A stretch of DNA of 64,000 nt from Leptobrachium leishanense (taxonomy: Eukaryota; Chordata; Amphibia; Anura; Megophryidae). This document shows, in pieces, positions 1 to 10,882 of the stretch. Location of the stretch: assembly GCA_009667805.1 (NCBI GenBank), contig CM019063.1:194102954-194166953 (forward strand), given 5' to 3'. The notes under the pieces are model-generated. The model searched no databases and was not told the origin of the DNA. It saw only the letters and a program-made list of their open reading frames with translations. How positions within the stretch are numbered: position 1 is the first letter of the stretch; each line of letters opens with the position of its first letter. A program made the translations under genes and the position numbers.

Positions 1-37
1 ACAGTGCTATGGAACGTGTTGGTGCTTTATAAATACT
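1..37 (+). repeat. 3' tail of an L2-clade LINE or L2-mobilised SINE (fragment)
   Basis: The first bases read GCTATGGAACGTGTTGG followed by TGCTTTATAAATAC. This is the same terminal motif (agcgct..ggaa..tgttggcgctatataaat) seen at 53,331-53,475 and, on the other strand, at 59,880-59,930. It is the end of an L2-type tail that enters from outside the window. Confidence 0.5.
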
Positions 38-1037
38 TTTAACTGTAAAGTGATGGGACTCAGTCATGATGTAAACACATTCAATTTCCCTACATTGTAT
101 GCAATCTTAAAGAATATAAACAGAGTTACTGGTTGCATTCGCCTTTTCATTCTGGAATACAGAAATTATTTGAACACAATCGTAAACATCTGTCAACCCA
201 ATAATATTTTCTCATATAAAGTACATAGATGGACACACATCCTGTTGAAAGACTTAATGTAAGTCGAAACATTGCTGTTTATATCCGAATAAACCTGTCT
301 ACTGCAGGGAATGGAGTGTTTGTCCCAGCCTTTGCTTTATGCACATCCCATTGATGACACAATCCTGGATTCAGCTTCCGTAGCGGAATGTTGATGATTC
401 AGTCAATGCCAAGCACAGGGATATTTTTCATAACATAAACAATGTTTGATTTCATGTGACGAAGACAGCATCCCTTTTAATACCAGCTCTCATGTTCTTT
501 TTAAGCCGGGAACAGCTGTAAAATGTCTTCGCTTGGAAAGCTGCATGAAGGCTTGTACCACAATTACCGATTATGTGAGGATAAGATGAAATGATATGTA
601 ACAGGAATTTCAATGTGGATGCTTTTGGTAAAATTGTGTAGTACTTGCTGAAGTTCAAACAGTTATCTGAATATAACGTGGGAAATAACAATCACTTTAA
701 AAAAAATGAGCTCTCTGTAGTTGGAAATCTACCTGGCAGCACAAACATATATATTAAAACTTTAACTTTTCTATACGGCCCGAGACATTTTCACACTTAC
801 AAGGTGTTTTCAAATAATGGAAAAGCTTTGATCTACAGTTCTGGTAAAACCTTTGAGAATAAAATACTGTAACTGTGATGCTACATCCGTACATTCACTT
901 TAATTTCTACGTTCAGACTGAAAATATAATCTTATGCACAACACAGCAATATTGTACAAGAATCCGTGCAAACTTTCACCCTAGTGCAAAGAAATATAAT
1001 TATAGGAATGGACTATATAGAAATCTATTCTGCCTGG
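1..1037 (-). other. inpp5j: 3' flank and probable 3' UTR of inpp5j
   Basis: This is the sequence downstream of the inpp5j stop codon (TAA read on the minus strand at 1040-1038). No coding signal was seen. No AATAAA was found on the minus strand here. ATTAAA variants occur at plus 899-904 and near 476-481 and could serve as polyadenylation signals, but nothing else supports either. Apart from the L2 tail at the very start the stretch looks unique. Confidence 0.45.
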
Positions 1038-1484
1038 TTAATTGTGGGGGTCTGTGGGAGCAGCAGTCGGCATTTTTGATTTTTGTGACTTGGGACTGGT
1101 GACAGTGTTTTCTTTTGGGTTGAATCCCACAACGGCAGGTCTGGGAATGGGAACGGGAATGGACTGAAATTGATGTGAATTGCGACCTTTGGTACCCTTG
1201 CGATTGGAAGTAGTATCCCTAGAGCGGGACCGTTGAGGTCTTTCATGTCTGGGACTCTTGGCCCTGTGGGGAGATGGGCTACGGCTTTTTTGGCGTGAAG
1301 AGTTGGGTAGAATGAGGTCATGCAAGCGAGCAAGGGCCGGGCTTCTGCTTCTCGGGGAACGAGCAGTGGCTGGACTAGGACTTCGGGAGTTGGGTCGGAG
1401 AAGGACATGTGTGCTATTATCCTCTTCAGAGCTGGAGTCCGAACTGTCAGAAGGTGAACTGGTTTCAGATCCAGGTAGAGAGAT
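1038..1484 (-). CDS. inpp5j: inpp5j visible exon 11 (terminal): C-terminal RS/SP-rich tail
   Basis: This is the last coding exon, 149 codons including the TAA stop. It starts in phase 0 after a strong acceptor (pyrimidine tract, ctaac branch-like motif, cag at 1485-1487 on the minus strand). It begins ISLPGSE, continuing PFQ from the previous exon. An acidic serine run (DSDSSSEEDNS) follows, then several RSXSXX-type motifs (SRSPSPA, PRSRSPA, SRSPSPH, RSRSRD), then a less conserved end. In INPP5J (PIPP), RSXSXX motifs flank the catalytic core and are proposed 14-3-3 contact sites. INPP5K, the close paralogue, lacks such a tail, so this exon decides the assignment. The tail is shorter than the mammalian one as I remember it, and its last 50 or so residues resemble nothing I recognise. 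Confidence 0.85.
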   Translation of the reverse strand: MSLPGSETSSPSDSSDSSSEEDNSTHVLLRPNSRSPSPATARSPRSRSPALARLHDLILPNSSRQKSRSPSPHRAKSPRHERPQRSRSRDTTSNRKGTKGRNSHQFQSIPVPIPRPAVVGFNPKENTVTSPKSQKSKMPTAAPTDPHN

Positions 1485-2176
1485 CTGAATGAATGCAAGA
1501 GGATTAGGAGTAGTTAGAAAGCAAAAAAGAAAATGGTTATGTAAGATTTGTACAACTTACTACCCACATGTACATACTGTATATTTAAAATAATACATCT
1601 ATATAAAGATACATATTAAGTCTCGTATAACAGTACAGATAAAAATATAAATCTTCCCTTGCAAATAGATATACATATTTATATCTGTATCTATAAACAC
1701 ATGTAAAAACATACTAAGACAAAACCTCCAAATAAAAAATAACACCAGTCTAACAACCTGTTTATTTATCGGTTTCACTGTTTTGTTTATCTAGCCACTT
1801 GTTTGTGATCAAACCATCAATCCATATCTATCTAAATCGGTCAATCTATCATATTGTTGTAGACCACAAGACAAGTATTTCCAAGATCACAATTGAAGTG
1901 GTAATGTTTGATGCAAAGGGTCTGCCGAAAACCAAAAATAATGAAATATAGAAGGAATAGCCATGTAACTGTACTGTTGCTTTCAGTCAGTGAACAATAA
2001 CAAAGTATTAGTAAATAGCTCCATATTGTAACCCTTCTGCAAACATCAACATACTTAAAAATAGGAGAAACTTGCTAATGTTTTTGAAATATCAGTGATC
2101 CTTTCTATGTGTAAATAGCATGATATCTTAGCTGTAGCTTTGTATTCCATGTTGGACAGAGAAAACATGTCCTGAC
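1485..2176 (-). other. inpp5j: inpp5j intron 10
   Basis: A short intron of 692 bp between the SKICH-end exon and the terminal exon. It is AT-rich with no recognisable repeat or gene. Donor is CAG|gtcagg and acceptor is cag. Confidence 0.7.
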
Positions 2177-2281
2177 CTGGAATGGTTCAGTAACCCCAAT
2201 CAGTGTTCCAAGAATGTTGCTATAATAGCCAAGGAGATATTCACCGACACCCTTTGGCAGAGACTCCTCACTGAACATAAC
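2177..2281 (-). CDS. inpp5j: inpp5j visible exon 10: end of SKICH domain
   Basis: Thirty-five codons in phase 0 at both ends. It starts VMFSEESLPKG and ends IGVTEPFQ. FSEESLPKG, then GYYS, then a hydrophobic strand and EPFQ is the characteristic end of the SKICH beta-sandwich of INPP5J/INPP5K. SKICH domains mediate plasma-membrane or ruffle targeting of these lipid phosphatases. Acceptor ccctag lies at 2282-2287 and donor CAG|gtcagg at 2176-2171 (minus strand). Confidence 0.9.
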
Positions 2282-2741
2282 CTAGGGAAGAAAAACAGTC
2301 AATAACATTGCATGCACACACAGAAGTATTTTCAGTTTCTGGGTAGAATCTGTCGATGTATCTGAGAGGTTAACATTTTACATGATAGCATCACTAGCTC
2401 CAAAACACAAGCCTCCAAAGCTGGTAAAACTATTAAAGTAGTTTAGCCATATGCAACAGGTATGCATTTGCCTTGCAGCATACATCTTATTTTGGGGGAA
2501 TGGGGGTGTAATAGGCTTATTTACACCATACACACCATGACAATGAAATAAGACTTAATGATATCAAAATTATACCCACAGTGGTTCCATTTTTAAGGCA
2601 CAGTATCAGTATACTATCAATAATTTTATAGTACAGAAAATCCCAGATATCGGTTTGTCTCCAGCTGATGCAGTATCTTGAATGATAGCACTCACCTTTG
2701 AACTGCCACCGGAAGGTCCTCATTCCAAGGGCCGAATCATT

Positions 2742-3630
2742 CAGGGTTATTCAAAGCGATCCGAATTGTGGCCGAAAGGTAACCGAACAGTGAAATTCAG
2801 CGTACGGTTACCTTTCCTGGCCATTTGGCTATTCAGAGAGCAGGCAGTTCGCCAAATGTTGGCGAATTGCCTGCACATACGGTGCCTGTTCGAGGGCAGT
2901 GAAATCCCCATAGAGAAGCAATGCTTCGTCTATTGAGAGATCAAAAACCAGCAGCAGTGAAAAGTTGCCGAATTGCCCTGCTGTTCGGTGGTTTCATTTG
3001 ACAGATTTATTCAGGCGATTCCCATAGGCTTCAATGTTAAAAATATTCCTATTTCAATTCAATATCTAATAAACCGTTTAATATTATATTCCGCAGTAAA
3101 AAGTGTATTAATAGATTTTAGGATCTTTTAGGCATTTTTCGGGATTTTTTTGCGAATTGTTTTTTCCAGTTTACATTTTTAAATAGTTTTTTCTTTTTTC
3201 TGTAACAGCCCTTTTTATTATCATTCATTGGACGTTATATGTAAATTTCAGACATTTTCCTTCTGTAGCTTCTTTGCAAACCGCGTTTTCACTTTTCAAA
3301 CATTTAAGCGTACTTTTTTTTTTTCACTCCATTTGTTGTTGGTGTCGGCTTTTTCCGGCGGCTGCTCTGCGCTGTGATCGGCAGCTGCTCGGGTTTCTCC
3401 GGCGGGGGTTAATCCAGATGTTTTTGCCGGTTTCGGTGAGCGTTCGCCGGGTTTTGCGGTGAGTGTTCGGCAGGTTTGCGGCGGCTTTTCCCTGCACTAC
3501 GATGGCCCTGTGGTGCTTGCTGAATACACCGCATGGTCACCGAAATGGGATCGCCAAATTGCACCAAATTGAAGAGAACGAAAAGTCACCGAACGTGCGG
3601 TGACTTTCCAATTCTCTTTGAATAACCCTG
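2742..3630. mobile_element. Non-autonomous DNA transposon, CAGGGTTATTCA family (889 bp)
   Basis: It is bounded by inverted repeats CAGGGTTATTCAAAG and CTTTGAATAACCCTG. The first ~300 bp match the element at 23,021, and the middle is shared in reverse orientation with the element at 54,538. No transposase ORF. I could not settle the target-site duplication from the flanks (cgaatcatt / tttacc). It lies in the inpp5j intron between visible exons 9 and 10. Confidence 0.7.
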
Positions 3631-4440
3631 TTTACCAGAAAATAATTCCAACATACGGCAGTATTCATCAACAGAATTTTATTCCATCACCAAGAGCAGA
3701 AAAACGTTTCGACCTCACCAGGTCTTTGGCTATCAGCTGGAGACTTAATAAACTACTCCTAGCAGCATTAAAAAGCATCTTTTCTGTATGATTTAGATTA
3801 TCCAATGGGCAACATACACCTTGTGAGACATTGACCTGCTAGAATACAGCAATGTGCTACAACCACTGACGCCAAGAGGTATGAGAGATAATGGGGCTTG
3901 TAAAGTTGATTATTGTGATAAGTTGATCTATTCTTAATACAAGTGATACTGCATAAAACAGCCTGTGGTATGTGCAAGTACCTCTTTTACTAGAATTACT
4001 GTTGAAGTTATATTCCACATTTTAAGGCATGCATATTAACTAAGGGATGCTGTGTACATTAAGTTTTAATGTACACATAAGGACGTCCATCTGTTCCTTT
4101 AAATCTGTAGTACTAATAATAATTTGGAACAACGATGACAGCCGACATTGGGGACCTGAGGAGGATAGCATGGTGGCCTCTATTCTATAAAATAAATGTT
4201 AACCAAAGAAATAAAAGGTTTGAAAGAAGGAATACTCCGTATTGAGCACGGAGTCATTGTTGAAGAAAAAAATCACAAGGAGCTGCAGCTCCAGAGTATA
4301 ACTATAGGTTTCTTTACTGTTGAAATTGGTTGTGATTGAATTTCACTGCTTTTTTGGTGGAATTTTCATTACATGACTGGGGTAAGGGCATTTCCTCCAG
4401 CGTCCAAAATGTTTTCTTGGTGCTATAGATCTAATATGCT
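3631..4440. other. Intron sequence, nothing recognised
   Basis: About 0.8 kb of inpp5j intron between a MITE and the Tx1/L1-like LINE. There is no coding signal, tandem repeat or clear transposon terminus. Confidence 0.5.
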
Positions 4441-4455
4441 AAACTATCCGAGCAG

Positions 4456-7400
4456 CCAGACGTACGAGATCATATATTCCACGCATTCGCCTTTCTCCGA
4501 CGACAGTGACCTCGAACCCCGATCTCGTAGCGGAGAGTTTTCGAACATATTTTAGCTCCCTATATTCCATCCAGGACACGCATTTTTCTGATCTTAATCA
4601 AGACGACATAAATACTTACCTGGCCAATAAAAATCTTCCACGTTTGACAAACACAGAGGCGACGGACTTGGGTTCACCCATACAAATGGTAGAACTTGTC
4701 GAGGCCCTCAAAAATTCGAAACCATGCAAATGCCCGGGTCCAGATGGCCTACCGGCAGAATATTTCAGAATATTTCAAACAGAATTACTACCACACATGC
4801 TGGCAACCTTCAATTCCATTCTTGAAGATACAAAATTTCATACGTCCGCTGTGGCGGCCGTCATCTCCCTGATCCTGAAACCAGATAAGGACCTTCTTCT
4901 CCCATCTAGCTATCGTCCAATATCACTCCTGAACTCGGATGTTAAATTACTGGCGAGGATACTGGCCACACGCTTGCAACAATATCTCCCACGCCTCGTT
5001 AATCCGGATCAGGTAGGGTTTATACCAGGAAGAGAAGCGAAGGACGCTACCTCAAGGGTAATTAATGCGGTGCTACTTACTAAGCGCAATAAAGCTTCCT
5101 TTCTTTTGCTATCCACAGATGCGGAGAAAGCGTTCGACCGGGTCTTATGGCCATACCTGATGCGAGTACTTCAAAACTTTGGTTTAGGGAAGGGGTTCTT
5201 GACCTGGATTTCTGCACTCTATACCTCTCCTTCAGCTAGAGTACGGGTCAACGGAGCACTGACGGAGAGTTTCCCCATCCTGAATGGGACGCGGCAGGGA
5301 TGTCCTCTATCCCCCCTGCTCTTCGCCCTCTCTCTGGAACCTCTACTGGCCTCTATCCGTACTAATCCTGGGATTGAAGGATTACAAGGGCGGGTCTGTT
5401 GTCACAAAGTCTCGGCGTATGCCGATGACCTTATGTTCCTCCTGACTAACCCGGTGACCTCATTGCCGGCTGTGGTTAGAGAATTACATAACTTTGGGGC
5501 ACTGACGGGTTTGGTCATCAATGAAGAAAAATCTGAGATACTTAATATCTCTGCAACACGAACGGAAAAACTCACTTTGACATCACAATTTACTTTTCGA
5601 TGGTGCACAGACAAATTGAAATATTTGGGGATTTGGTTGTGCGCAGACGTGCCCAGTATCACAAAATTGAATTACGACTCTTTGCTACTGACTATTCAAA
5701 AGGACCTGTCCTCCTGGTCCCCCAAATACATATCCTGGTTCGGAAGAGTGGGAGTGTTAAAAATGAATGTCCTCCCCAGGATACTATACCTTTTACAGAC
5801 TATCCCCCTTACTCTTCCAACTCACTATCTCCGCGCATTTCGTAAATGTTTCATCGATTTCATTTGGGCGGGCTCGAGACCACGTCTGCAGTTCGCAATA
5901 ATCTGTCGCTCAAAATCTCAGGGGGGGTCTAGCCTTGCCTGATATTCGTTTGTACTATTATGCATCACACCTGACCAGAATCCTGGACTGGATGTCACCT
6001 ACCTCTGGAAAAAAATGGCTGGATTTAGAGACTAAACTTGCAAACACCCCACTGTGGGCAGTGCCGTGGCTCCTCCCGAACCAACTACCACACCCATGCA
6101 GAACAGTGCCGACCCTGGCCGGAACTGTTCACCTCTGGCACCGTCTTCGGATACGCTACACACTAGCCACGTTCCCCTCGCCACTACTCCCACTCTCCCA
6201 TAACCCGGGTTTGCCGGGTGGAGTTCGATCTCAATTACGGGAACGGTTTACCACACATCCAGGACTACTAGCCAAGCATGTGTTGGCAGATGGACAGTTC
6301 AAATGAATACCCCTCTCAGCGGAAGGAGCACCACCGATTTTTTTAGACAGCCTCAATTACCAGCAGATTCAACATTTCTTGAAGTCGCTCCCTAATGGCA
6401 CTTCACTAACGAGACCTCTGACTCCATTTGAAAAATTCTGCGACATGGGGCTAGTCCTATCACACAGCCTCTCAACCTTATACCATCAACTCCAATCCTC
6501 AGATACAGATCTGCCGACGTATGTGGAAAAATGGGATGCACTGCTTAATACGGTTATCCCCGAGACTCACTGGTCCAAGGCTTTGGACCTCCTACACCGG
6601 AGCACCCCCATCACCAAATTGAAGGAAACGTCATATAAGATCTTGACCATGTGGTATACCACACCAGTATGGCTGGCTCGCATCAGTCATGCCCACACGA
6701 CAGACTGCTGGCGCTGTAACCAGGAACCGGGGACATACCTACACATTTGGTGGAGGTGCCCCCTTATTACTCCATTTTGGAGAGCCACCAAATCATTGAT
6801 CTTCCACACTACTGATGTAGATCTGGACCTGGATCCCTAGATCTTCCTACTGGGCCAATTAGCAATGCCCATGAAACAACTGAAGAAATCAGTGCTTTTA
6901 AAGATTCTGTTGGCGGCCCGCTTTCTCATACCTATCCACTGGAATTCTCCCACTACTCCCTCAGCCAGGGCTCTGGTTGCAAGGGTCGAACTCATTCACT
7001 CCCATGAAATGTCCGCCGTGACCCCAGAACAATGGGCTACGGTTCATAACGCAACTTGGTTTCATTGGGATGCCTTCATATCTTCAGCGGCTTTCCGGCA
7101 ATGGAGTCGTCCTAAAACTAAGTAAATCGAAGACAGACGGTGGCGCCCCCCTCTGTGCTCGGGACTCCCCAGATACTCCATTTTTTTTTTCTTTTTTTGA
7201 AGCTTACTCTCCTGAACTCTTAAGGAAAACTGACCTCACTCACCAACTAGAACAGTGCCTACATTCGCATACCCCTCTCCCTGCCTCCCACTCCTCCCCC
7301 TTTTTTTTTTCTTTCTCTCTTTTTCTCTTCTTATCCTCTCCTTCTCTCTCTTACCTCCCCTTCTCCGTCTCTTTCTTCCTCCTCTCTCTACTATCTATTA

Positions 7401-7731
7401 ATTCTTAGACTCACTTGAGCTCTTCTCATCTCTCCACTCATTATCTCTCACAGCGATCCTAAATTGACACCATTTACAGTCACCTACAAAGTGGCTGGAT
7501 CACTAACTCTGGTTGGAACGGGGCTCTTATTACTACATACAGCATTTGAAATTTTTTGGAATGAAGAATCACCCAAATCTAATACTATGATATGTAATTT
7601 CTGTTACTACTCGGAATATTATTGCTTTTCTTATATATACAACTGTTATCTGTCATCGCTTATAATCTATGACAATGTAAACTCATTGTAATATGATATT
7701 CTTTCAATAAAATGCTTGAACACAAAAAAAA
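4456..7731 (+). mobile_element. 5'-truncated Tx1/L1-clade LINE with TSDs and poly(A)
   Basis: The element is bounded by a direct repeat, AAACTATCCGAGCAG, at 4441-4455 and 7732-7746. It ends in an A-run preceded by AATAAA at 7706-7711, the hallmark of target-primed reverse transcription. It retains the end of ORF2 (RT plus C-terminal zinc knuckle) and a 3' UTR with a CT-rich tract (about 7,180-7,400). It inserted antisense to inpp5j, and the right-hand TSD ends 15 bp from the splice donor of visible exon 9. Confidence 0.93.
4506..7125 (+). pseudogene. LINE ORF2 remnant: L1/Tx1-type reverse transcriptase and C-terminal domain
   Basis: The first open segment (4506-5942, 478 aa) carries the reverse transcriptase: GPDGLPAEYF, YRPISLLNSDVKLLARILA, QVGFIPGREAKD, DAEKAFDRVLW, NGTRQGCPLSPLLFAL and the catalytic YADD. 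These are L1/Tx1-group motifs. The frame then shifts near 5,935-5,942 and continues with stop codons at 6304-6306 and 6838-6840. The late part holds CWRC...GTYLHIWWRCP (about 6,706-6,770), the C-terminal zinc-knuckle type found in L1-like ORF2. The endonuclease domain is missing because of 5' truncation. With one frameshift and two stops it is not functional. Confidence 0.92.
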
Positions 7732-7761
7732 AAACTATCCGAGCAGGTCTCATTTACAGAC

Positions 7762-7845
7762 CTGGTGTTGCCTTCCGCCATTACTTTCTTCTTCAGACTT
7801 TGCCCATACGTAAGCCACATAATCTTTGTGATGCCGAAATCCAAG
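7762..7845 (-). CDS. inpp5j: inpp5j visible exon 9: SKICH domain, middle
   Basis: Twenty-eight codons, phase 0 at both ends, starting LGFRHHKDYVAYVWAK and ending RQHQ. The GFRH.KDYVAYVWAK run is diagnostic of INPP5J/INPP5K SKICH domains. The acceptor is aatgcag (7846 upward). The donor reads CACCAG|gtctgt, with C at +3, weaker than the other donors of this gene. The alternative gtaaat four bases later would break phase with exon 10. A LINE insertion starts 15 bases into the following intron. Confidence 0.88.
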
Positions 7846-7952
7846 CTGCATTTGAGATAACGATAGGAAGATGTCAGAGTAAAGCTAAAGTCCTAGACAT
7901 GATGATGGGAGGAGAAACCATAGTTGCTGTGCTTATTTCACTGGTTTCTTAC

Positions 7953-8090
7953 CTTGTAAAGTCCAATCCAGTCCCAGGAGCTCTTCATATAAACTGGAGA
8001 CCATCGATAGGTAACACAAGCATCTACAGGCTGCAACCACTCATCACGTACCCATAGACTAACCAGCGGCATGATATCACTGGAACAGAA
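7953..8090 (-). CDS. inpp5j: inpp5j visible exon 8: start of SKICH domain
   Basis: Forty-six codons, phase 0 at both ends. It starts FCSSDIMPLVSLWVRDEW and ends SSWDWIGLYK. W.RDEW followed by a basic-aromatic strand and SSWDWIGLYK is the first half of the SKICH fold, directly following the 5-phosphatase catalytic domain as in the vertebrate enzyme. Acceptor ttccaccag at 8091 upward; donor AAG|gtaaga at 7952 downward. Choosing the ccaccag acceptor keeps phase with FSLQ of exon 7; the cag-like site 11 bases later would not. Confidence 0.9.
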
Positions 8091-8208
8091 CTGGTGGAAC
8101 AACAAAAGGAAGTTAAAAACAGACTTGCTTTTTTTCAAGTGATGGAAGGTCAAAAAAAATGTATTCTCTTTTATCCATTAATATATCCAGAAAACATATA
8201 ATGAACCT

Positions 8209-9064
8209 GTAAATAAAAAGTAAGGGCCGCTGAAGCGGCAAAAGGTGGAGGGAAAAACACCACGGTTATGGGTAAGTACGGCTGCTATATCCCCCAAGGG
8301 CTATCCCCACAAAACCCAAACAAATATCAATAATTAACAAAAAATGGAGAAAGCGCCAGTGCAAATCCCACAACCACGGAAAGCCAAACACGGAGTTAAT
8401 CACACCCAATATATTATCAGTATATGACTGAGGAATGGGATACAATTACCAAAGCATATGAATATAGCTGGACCAACACTCTTGTGGACATGTAAAAGAA
8501 AGAAGACAAAAACACATTGCGCAATACATATGTACAAATGGTGTAGCGGAGTTCTTGTAATGAAAATTCACTCACATGGGCCAGAGCCTGTACAATTCAA
8601 GGCTCTATATGAAGGCGTTGGGTCCCTTCAGGGATGACCCCGTCCCTCTTCATACCCCCTCCGAATATATGATGGATACAATGTAAAGATGGTACATGTT
8701 CATCTTTACATGGTATCCATCATATAATCGGAGGGGATATGAAGAGGGACAGGGTCATCCCTGAAGGGACCCAATGCCTTCATATAGAGCCTTGAATTGT
8801 ACAGGCTCTGGCCCATGTGAGTGAATTTTCATTACAAGAACTCCGCTACACCATTTGTACATATGTATTGCGCAATGTGTTTTTGTCTTCTTTCTTTTAC
8901 ATGTCCACAAGAGTGTTGGTCCAGCTTTATTCATATGCTTTCGTAATTGTATCCCATTCCTCAGTCATGTACTGATAATATATTGGGTGTGATTAACTCA
9001 GTGTTTGGCTTTCCGTGGTTGTGGGATTTGCACTGGCGCTTTCTCCAATTTTTGTTAATTGTTG
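8209..9064. mobile_element. Probable Penelope-like insertion forming a 745-bp near-perfect palindrome
   Basis: Bases 8324-8691 and 8701-9068 are near-perfect reverse complements (about 367-bp arms) with a 9-base centre. A further 115 bp of unpaired sequence lies on the left. The unit is flanked by the 13-bp direct repeat ATATAATGAACCT (8196-8208 and 9065-9077), so it inserted as a whole. Variable-length TSDs plus terminal copies in inverted orientation are typical of Penelope-like elements. Each arm also holds a hammerhead-like string (TGAAGA, GGGA...TCCC stem, TGAAG). No RT is present. Assignment to Penelope is tentative; the palindrome and TSD are direct observations. Confidence 0.65.
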
Positions 9065-9141
9065 ATATAATGAACCTATCTCATTCCATGGCATAGACAC
9101 ATTTACCATATCTTCGTTCCTCATTCCAGAGCGCTCACACA

Positions 9142-9319
9142 GGTCTATTCAAAGAAAGGTGAAACTCAGGAGAATTGGCAGGAGAAGAGAATAATCTAGA
9201 CCAAATAGCCGATTTGGAAAGTGAGATAAATGGGAGAATTTTTCTGGTTTGTCTATTTTGACCTCGAATTTTCACTTCAACAGCCAGTTCTCCTGCGTTT
9301 CACCTTTCTTTGAATAGAC
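9142..9319. mobile_element. Short palindromic MITE (178 bp), related to the one at 47,302
   Basis: Inverted termini GTCTATTCAAAGAAAGGTGA / TCACCTTTCTTTGAATAGAC; the centre contains aaatagcc..tttggaaagtgagataaatgggagaatt, shared with 47,302-47,482. No coding capacity. Confidence 0.8.
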
Positions 9320-9491
9320 GTGACCGTGTCTCCATACAAACTGTCCCTATAGCGCCAATAGTTTGTCCACTTAACTACTGTTTTGACTGCTATAGTGATA
9401 GGTCGCTTTGATAACTGCATAACATAAGCAACGTACCTCCATATTATTAGGATTCTAAATCAAGATAAACACATTTTCCTGACATCCTCAC

Positions 9492-9690
9492 CTGTAGGGA
9501 GAATATGGCAGACACAGGCTTGTGATCACTCTCTGTGTACTGCATGTGGCTTCCGTAGCTTAGCAGGGTCACAGATAGGTTCTCCGACTTGGTGCCACTT
9601 ATCCCTGGACTTCCGGTTGGATTGTGGGAAACCAGGTTTTTCAATTTCCACAGAATGCGGTCAGTCCAGGCAGGCTTCCTTTTCTTAGAG
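9492..9690 (-). CDS. inpp5j: inpp5j visible exon 7: catalytic-domain C-terminal part
   Basis: One base completing a split Ser codon, then 66 codons. It begins SKKRKPAWTDRILWKLK, contains a variable loop (SHNPTGSPGISGTKSEN) and then SYGSHMQYTESDHKPVSA, ending IFSLQ. PAWTDRIL and SDHKPV are the two last signature motifs of inositol polyphosphate 5-phosphatases; the His of SDHKPV belongs to the active site. Acceptor gtcttctcag, donor CAG|gtgagg. The split codon (AG from exon 6 plus C) gives the Ser of YDTS. Confidence 0.93.
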
Positions 9691-10056
9691 CTGAGAAGAC
9701 AGGATTATCATCTACACATTACATGTAATTCCGAGGCTATCGATTACTGTAAACATAATGGATTCCAAATAAAAATAATAAATTGGAAACATATAGTGGT
9801 TACTGGTAAAATATATACTAGTAATATGATTCTCACATTTCCTTCACATTCATGAACTCCAAAACCCTAGTGATGACCAAATACAGGAGCAAACTAAAAC
9901 ATCAAAAGCTGTTCTGGCTGTATATAGCTAATATATGAATTGCTGGGGGGGGGGGGGACAACAACAAAGAAAAAGCTTTTCTGAAATAGTGAACTGTAAC
10001 TTTTTCTACCACGGAATTCCCAGATCTCAGCAACAGCACCATGAACTGCAGGTTAC
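9691..10056. other. Intron sequence with a G-run
   Basis: Inpp5j intron between visible exons 6 and 7. It is AT-rich with a run of G at about 9,946-9,958. No gene or element recognised. Confidence 0.5.
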
Positions 10057-10222
10057 GTTTAATCTGTATATTTGTGTTGGTTTTTTTTATATCTTGCATT
10101 TTATTACTTTGTATTTCTGTAACAACTGTAACATTTTAATGTTCTTGAACCCAGGACATACTTGAAAACAAGAGAAATCTCAATGTATCCTTCCTGGTAA
10201 AATACTTCATAAATAAATAAAA
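10057..10222 (+). mobile_element. 3' end of a CR1/L2-like LINE (truncated copy)
   Basis: About 165 bp matching 36,090-36,255 almost base for base. It includes gaacccaggacatacttgaa and a tail of ATAAATAAATAAA. Only the 3' end was copied, the usual 5' truncation of LINE insertions. The longer copy at 35,570 carries the RT C-terminus of the same family. Confidence 0.75.
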
Positions 10223-10742
10223 GAAAGATGGACGAGCTATCACTAAGTGGGAAATACAGATTACTCCAATGTACTATTTGGAATCTAACCACTTGAATTA
10301 TATTATTTCAGCCTCCCCCTGTCAACTTTATAGCAAAAACAGAACATGTGTTATTGGGGTCATCCAGGCCATTAACAATAAGGAAAGGTGGATCTAGGCC
10401 TAACCCATAATTATTAAATATAGTGTACCCTTTGCTGTATTGTTGCTTACATTATTACCAGAACTTTGTTTTGTCTATAATGCACCCAGTAGTCTAGGTT
10501 TAGGGTTACGGTGAGCCGGAGGGGAGTATTTTGATTGGGGGCACTTACAGTTATGGTTAGTGTGGCCTCTGGTTGAAAGACAGCTGCTTTCATGGTGTGG
10601 TGTACTGTAATTCATCACAATTGATCAGTAAAACTCATGTCATCATTTGGTGACTTTTCAGTATTAAATCAACAATATGCATAAAGACAGTCACATAATT
10701 CCATACGTATAAAATGTGAGTGCTATCAATAAAGAGCCCGAT
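10223..10742. other. Intron sequence, nothing recognised
   Basis: About 0.5 kb of inpp5j intron without a coding signal or identifiable repeat terminus. Confidence 0.45.
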
Positions 10743-10875
10743 ATAGGGCCATATTACATACTTGGTGCTAACTTAATCAGAGCTGTTGTAAACTTGAAAC
10801 CTCCATAGACTATAATGGCTCTGGGAAGTTTACAACAGCTCTGGTTAAGTTAGCACCAACTATGTAATATGGCCC
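10743..10875. mobile_element. Palindromic MITE, GGGCCATATTACATA family (133 bp)
   Basis: Inverted halves: GGGCCATATTACATA...TTGGTGCTAACTTAATCAGAG and its near complement ending tatgtaatatggccc. A short ATA appears on both sides. Close copies are at 56,685-56,815 and, as a half, at 11,319-11,390. Confidence 0.75.
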
Positions 10876-10882
10876 ATAATCT

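Noticed and set aside
1025..1498. 157-aa ORF on the minus strand in the other frame of the terminal exon
   Set aside because: The alternative frame carries the RSXSXX motifs and joins in phase with EPFQ, so this frame is a shadow.
2682..2723. Minus-strand MRTFRWQFK segment with a good gtgagt donor, considered as the exon before VMFSEES
   Set aside because: Ending at that donor in phase 0 meets an in-frame stop, and there is no acceptor tract. The true exon (GFRHHKDYVAYVWAK) was found at 7,762-7,845.
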